This document shows, piece after piece, positions 61,198 to 64,000 of a DNA stretch of 64,000 bases. This DNA comes from Streptomyces sp. A1277 (GTDB taxonomy: Bacteria; Actinomycetota; Actinomycetes; Streptomycetales; Streptomycetaceae). The stretch is from assembly GCF_004795015.1 (NCBI RefSeq), contig NZ_SSBI01000038.1:1-64000 (forward strand), read 5' to 3'. Positions within the stretch are counted from its first letter, which is position 1; the number at the start of each line of letters is the position of its first letter. The notes under the pieces are model-generated. The model ran no database searches, was not told the DNA's origin, and saw only the letters and a list, made by a program, of their open reading frames with translations. The position numbers were made by a program, and so were the translations under genes.

Positions 61198-61716
61198 TCA
61201 GGACGTCTTGAGCGCCGCGGCCATCTCCGTCAGCCGCTCCGCCGGGGCCGAGCCGGTCACGACCGTCGTCGCGCCCTTCTCCTCGCGCACCAGCGCGTCG
61301 TACTTCGGGCCCTCCCAGCGCTGCCAGGTCTCCCCCGCGACCTCCTGCGTGCGGCCGGTGTCCTTCGCCTTCTGGCTGACCTGGCTGATGTACAGCTTCG
61401 CCGGGGACGTGGACTGCTCCACCGCGACGTACTTGCCGTCCGGGTCGAGGAAGCCGAGGTGCCAGCTGTTGCCGCCGTCCCGGTCGTAGGTGACCGAGGT
61501 GGGCTTCCAGCCCTCGGGCAGCCCGGTGGGGGCGGCCACCGGGTACGGGGCGGCGCGCCGGGCGGTCAGGAGCTCGACGCGGTAGTCGACGGCCTTGACC
61601 GGATCGGCCTTGTCGTCGTGCGGAATGAAGATGTAGACGACACCTGCCACGGCGGCGATCGCCGCCAACGACAGGATCATGTCCCGCACGGTCTGCTTGC
61701 CTCGCTTGCTTGCCAC
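61198..61716 (-). CDS. DUF4245-type membrane-anchored protein
   Basis: 172 residues. A basic N-terminus MASKRGKQTVRDM precedes a single TM helix (about 13-31) and an extracytoplasmic domain (about 40-170) with VKAVDYRVELLTARRAAPYP, PTGLPEGWKPTSVTYD and TWQRWEGPKYDALVREEKGATTVV. It resembles the actinobacterial DUF4245 family, which is usually next to glpX. Function unknown. Divergent from glpX. Confidence 0.82.
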   Translation of the reverse strand: MASKRGKQTVRDMILSLAAIAAVAGVVYIFIPHDDKADPVKAVDYRVELLTARRAAPYPVAAPTGLPEGWKPTSVTYDRDGGNSWHLGFLDPDGKYVAVEQSTSPAKLYISQVSQKAKDTGRTQEVAGETWQRWEGPKYDALVREEKGATTVVTGSAPAERLTEMAAALKTS

Positions 61717-61858
61717 GGGTCCATCGTCGCATCAGCCTCCGCGCGACCGAACCGGGGGCGCCCCGCTCAAACGTGACCCGGTCTGCTCATTTTATCGACC
61801 TGGCGATAGAGTCGGATCACCCTCATCCGGTCGTCGTCGTACAGAAAGGTGCGCTCCG

Positions 61859-62890
61859 ATGTCCGAACATCATCTGCCGTCCCAGCTGGAGGTCTCCCCG
61901 GAGGCCCCCGACCGCAACCTCGCCCTGGAGCTCGTCCGGGTCACCGAGGCCGCCGCCATGGCCGCCGGGCGCTGGGTCGGCCGCGGAGACAAGATCGGGG
62001 CCGACGGCGCCGCCGTGAAGGCCATGCGCACCCTCGTCTCCACCGTGTCCATGAACGGCATCGTCGTCATCGGTGAGGGCGAGAAGGACGAAGCCCCCAT
62101 GCTGTTCAACGGCGAGCACGTGGGCGACGGCACCGGGCCCGAGGTGGACATCGCCGTCGACCCGATCGACGGCACGACGCTGAACGCCAAGGGCATGCCG
62201 AACGCGATCGCCGTGCTGGCCGCCGCCGACCGGGGCGCCATGTTCGACCCGTCCGCGGTCTTCTACATGGACAAGCTGGTCACCGGCCCCGAGGCCGCCG
62301 ACTTCGTCGACATCAACGCGCCCGTCTCGGTGAACATCCGGCGGGTCGCGAAGGCGAAGAGCTCCACGCCCGAGGACGTCACCGTCGTCATCCTGGACCG
62401 CCCCCGCCACGACGGCATCGTCAAGGAGATCCGGGAGACCGGCGCCCGGATCAAGTTCATCTCCGACGGCGACGTGGCCGGTTCGATCATGGCCGCGCGC
62501 GAGGGCACCGGCGTCGACCTGCTGATGGGGATCGGCGGCACGCCCGAGGGCATCATCTCGGCCTGCGCCATAAAGTGCCTCGGCGGCACCATCCAGGGCA
62601 AGCTCTGGCCGAAGGACGAGGCGGAGCGGCAGCGCGCCCTGGACGCCGGGCACGACCTGGACCGGGTGCTGTCCACGGACGACCTGGTCAGCGGGGACAA
62701 CGTGTTCTTCGTGGCGACCGGCATCACGGACGGCGAGCTGATGCGCGGGGTGCGCTACCGCGCGGAGACGGCGACCACCGAGTCCATCGTCATGCGGTCC
62801 AAGTCGGGCACCATCCGGACGATCAGTTCCACCCACCGGCTGTCGAAGCTGCGCGCCTACAGCGCCATCGACTTCGACCGCGCGAAGTAG
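61859..62890 (+). CDS. glpX: Class II fructose-1,6-bisphosphatase
   Basis: 343 residues from the ATG at 61859, which follows GAAAGG. The class-II signature is complete: metal-binding Asp/Glu in IGEGEKDEAPML and DIAVDPIDGTT, and ISDGDVAGSIMAAREGTGVDLLMGIGGTPEG for substrate and metal binding. The enzyme dephosphorylates fructose 1,6-bisphosphate in gluconeogenesis, in the cytosol. Its order beside the DUF4245 gene and the whiB-like gene is conserved in Streptomyces. Confidence 0.96.
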   Translation: MSEHHLPSQLEVSPEAPDRNLALELVRVTEAAAMAAGRWVGRGDKIGADGAAVKAMRTLVSTVSMNGIVVIGEGEKDEAPMLFNGEHVGDGTGPEVDIAVDPIDGTTLNAKGMPNAIAVLAAADRGAMFDPSAVFYMDKLVTGPEAADFVDINAPVSVNIRRVAKAKSSTPEDVTVVILDRPRHDGIVKEIRETGARIKFISDGDVAGSIMAAREGTGVDLLMGIGGTPEGIISACAIKCLGGTIQGKLWPKDEAERQRALDAGHDLDRVLSTDDLVSGDNVFFVATGITDGELMRGVRYRAETATTESIVMRSKSGTIRTISSTHRLSKLRAYSAIDFDRAK

Positions 62891-62932
62891 CCCCGGCGGC
62901 ACAGCCGGCCCCGGCGCGCCCGCGTGTCCGGC

Positions 62933-62972
62933 CGAAGAGGCGCCCCCCATGTGCGGTGGGGGCGCCTCTTCG
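62933..62972. terminator. Bidirectional terminator between glpX and the WhiB-like gene
   Basis: About 16-bp arms rich in GGGCGCC with an 8-base loop, between two convergent genes. Confidence 0.75.
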
Positions 62973-63008
62973 TATGCGTGGGTACGGGCAGGAGGGGGCG
63001 GGCCCCCG

Positions 63009-63374
63009 TCAGCCCGCGATCCGGTCGGTCGCGCCCGACGCCTTCAGCTCCACCTCGCGCCGCCGGCGCCGGGCGAGCGCGACGCGGCGCTCGGCGGCGG
63101 TGAGCCCGCCCCACACCCCGTACGGCTCGGGCTGCACCAGGGCGTGTTCGCGGCACTCGACCATCACGGGACAGCGCGCGCAGACCCGCTTCGCGGACTC
63201 CTCGCGCGAGAGGCGGGCAGCAGTCGGCTCCTTCGACGGGGCGAAGAACAGCCCGGCTTCGTCCCGGCGGCACACCGCCTCCGAGTGCCAGGGGCCGGCC
63301 TGGTCCTCCCGAGCGGGGGCCCGCTGCGGGGGGACGGCGGCGACCTGCAGGGGCTGATGCGGCAGTTGCAGCAC
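63009..63374 (-). CDS. WhiB-family iron-sulphur regulator
   Basis: 121 residues with the four Fe-S cysteines at 35, 65, 68 and 74 (Cys-x29-Cys-x2-Cys-x5-Cys) and the following PYGVWGGLTAAERR turn and basic DNA-binding tail. WhiB-like proteins hold a [4Fe-4S] cluster and act with sigma factors in development and redox control. By position beside glpX this corresponds to the gene I recall as wblI of S. coelicolor; I leave the symbol blank since that rests on memory. Convergent with glpX. Confidence 0.9.
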   Translation of the reverse strand: MLQLPHQPLQVAAVPPQRAPAREDQAGPWHSEAVCRRDEAGLFFAPSKEPTAARLSREESAKRVCARCPVMVECREHALVQPEPYGVWGGLTAAERRVALARRRRREVELKASGATDRIAG

Positions 63375-63505
63375 GGGTCCACTCCTGACGACGGCTTCGC
63401 GAGCGAGAGACGATGCAGCAGTCCCTACCCGCTGTACGCGCGCCTATGCACTGAGTGGTACTCAGGTCCGTTCCGCGTCATTGCGGTCGAGTCCTTTTCC
63501 GGCCG

Positions 63506-64000
63506 TCAGTGGCCGAGGTGTTTACGCAGCCGGTCCTGGAGATCCGCGATGAACTTGCCGCGCTTGGGCTTCGCCTCGACGCTGCCGAACACGGAACATC
63601 CGTTCACCACGACCACGGGCGCCTCGGGATCGGGGGATTCCAGCGTGCGTACTTCGAAACTGCCGAAAACGCCCGTTCCGCTGCCACGCAGCGAGATGTT
63701 CTCGGGCACCCTGATCTCCACGCTCCCGAAGACGGACGTCGCGTTGATCACGGTGAGACGCTGGCTGAAAAGCGCTTCGGTCAGGTCGATTTCCACACTG
63801 CCGAACAGCGAGAACGCGTTGGTGCGCCCGCCGACCCGCCAGCGCCCCTTCCGGGTCGAACTGCTGAAGACCGCCACCAGGTTGTCGGCGGGTCCGGCGG
63901 CCGGCTCGGGGCCGTAGGCGTACGGGGTGCCCGCGGCGGCCCTGGGCGTGCCGCCCGGCGCCGGCAGGTCCCGTACCAGCGGTTCGAGCTCGCCGACGGT
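63506..64000 (-). CDS. DUF1707 / LiaF-like membrane-stress protein, 5' end cut off by the window
   Basis: The 3' end of the gene is at 63506 and its start lies beyond 64000. The visible part begins in a DUF1707 end segment (TVGELEPLVRDLPAP), then a linker and a beta-rich domain with repeated VFGSVEI units (SLFGSVEID, SVFGSVEIR, VFGSFEV, SVFGSVEAK), as in LiaF-like C-terminal domains. These are linked to envelope-stress sensing. An in-frame ATG at 63877 is internal, not the start. Confidence 0.8.
   Translation of the reverse strand, partial: TVGELEPLVRDLPAPGGTPRAAAGTPYAYGPEPAAGPADNLVAVFSSSTRKGRWRVGGRTNAFSLFGSVEIDLTEALFSQRLTVINATSVFGSVEIRVPENISLRGSGTGVFGSFEVRTLESPDPEAPVVVVNGCSVFGSVEAKPKRGKFIADLQDRLRKHLGH

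Overview
The window is high-GC actinobacterial DNA, almost certainly from a Streptomyces chromosome. Supporting signs are GTG starts, frequent ATGA/GTGA overlaps, a WhiB-family gene, SpoIIE/HATPase regulators, LAL and SARP regulators, secreted chitin-active proteins, and the conserved block ychF - DUF6542 - ppgK - ispH - xseA - xseB - glpX - whiB-like, which matches the gene order I remember from Streptomyces coelicolor around SCO5046-SCO5061. All calls come from reading the sequence; no database search was run.

Layout. 1-8.4 kb: a cut-off peptide-type binding lipoprotein; a MarR - MFS - isochorismatase-like operon with a strong palindromic operator; an acetylxylan esterase-like hydrolase; a TPM-domain membrane protein paired with PspA. 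8.4-14.1 kb: a SpoIIE-type phosphatase, a small HATPase, a NUDIX hydrolase, a SPOR-like mini-protein, a GntR regulator and a small secreted protein. 14.5-20.7 kb: a chitin-utilisation neighbourhood with an M4 metalloprotease and an AA10 LPMO, both ending in CBM5/12-type domains and both with DasR-like sites upstream, separated by a LAL regulator.

21-26.6 kb: an XRE regulator and then a tightly coupled three-gene cassette: a TIR protein, a P-loop ATPase-like protein and a two-TM membrane protein. A 15-residue motif is shared by the C-terminus of the TIR protein and the N-terminus of the ATPase. This matches the logic of amyloid-signalling NLR/effector pairs, and it is the best candidate here for an undescribed immune system. 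26.6-30.5 kb: a candidate RiPP locus, made of a 31-codon precursor-like peptide missed by ORF callers, a perfect hairpin, a PqqD-like/M50 membrane metallopeptidase and a TPR protein.

31-38.2 kb: a small tailoring-type operon (SGNH hydrolase, FAD monooxygenase, SnoaL-like protein) divergent from a SARP regulator. 38.2-45.2 kb: an accessory region at the 3' end of ychF. It has three copies of an attachment-site-like sequence that each carry the last codons of ychF, remnants of transposases, HsdR and a serine recombinase, a MarR/reductase pair, a CPCC protein, a Uma2 nuclease-like protein, a PIN toxin-antitoxin pair and a 21-bp tandem repeat. 45.2-53 kb: an iron-siderophore uptake operon (ATPase, binding protein, fused double permease) followed by a C39-like peptidase and an Eis-like acetyltransferase, with an iron-box-like site and an AraC regulator upstream. 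53-64 kb: the conserved core block, interrupted by a decayed TetR/ABC-exporter locus, and ending in a DUF1707-type protein cut by the window end.
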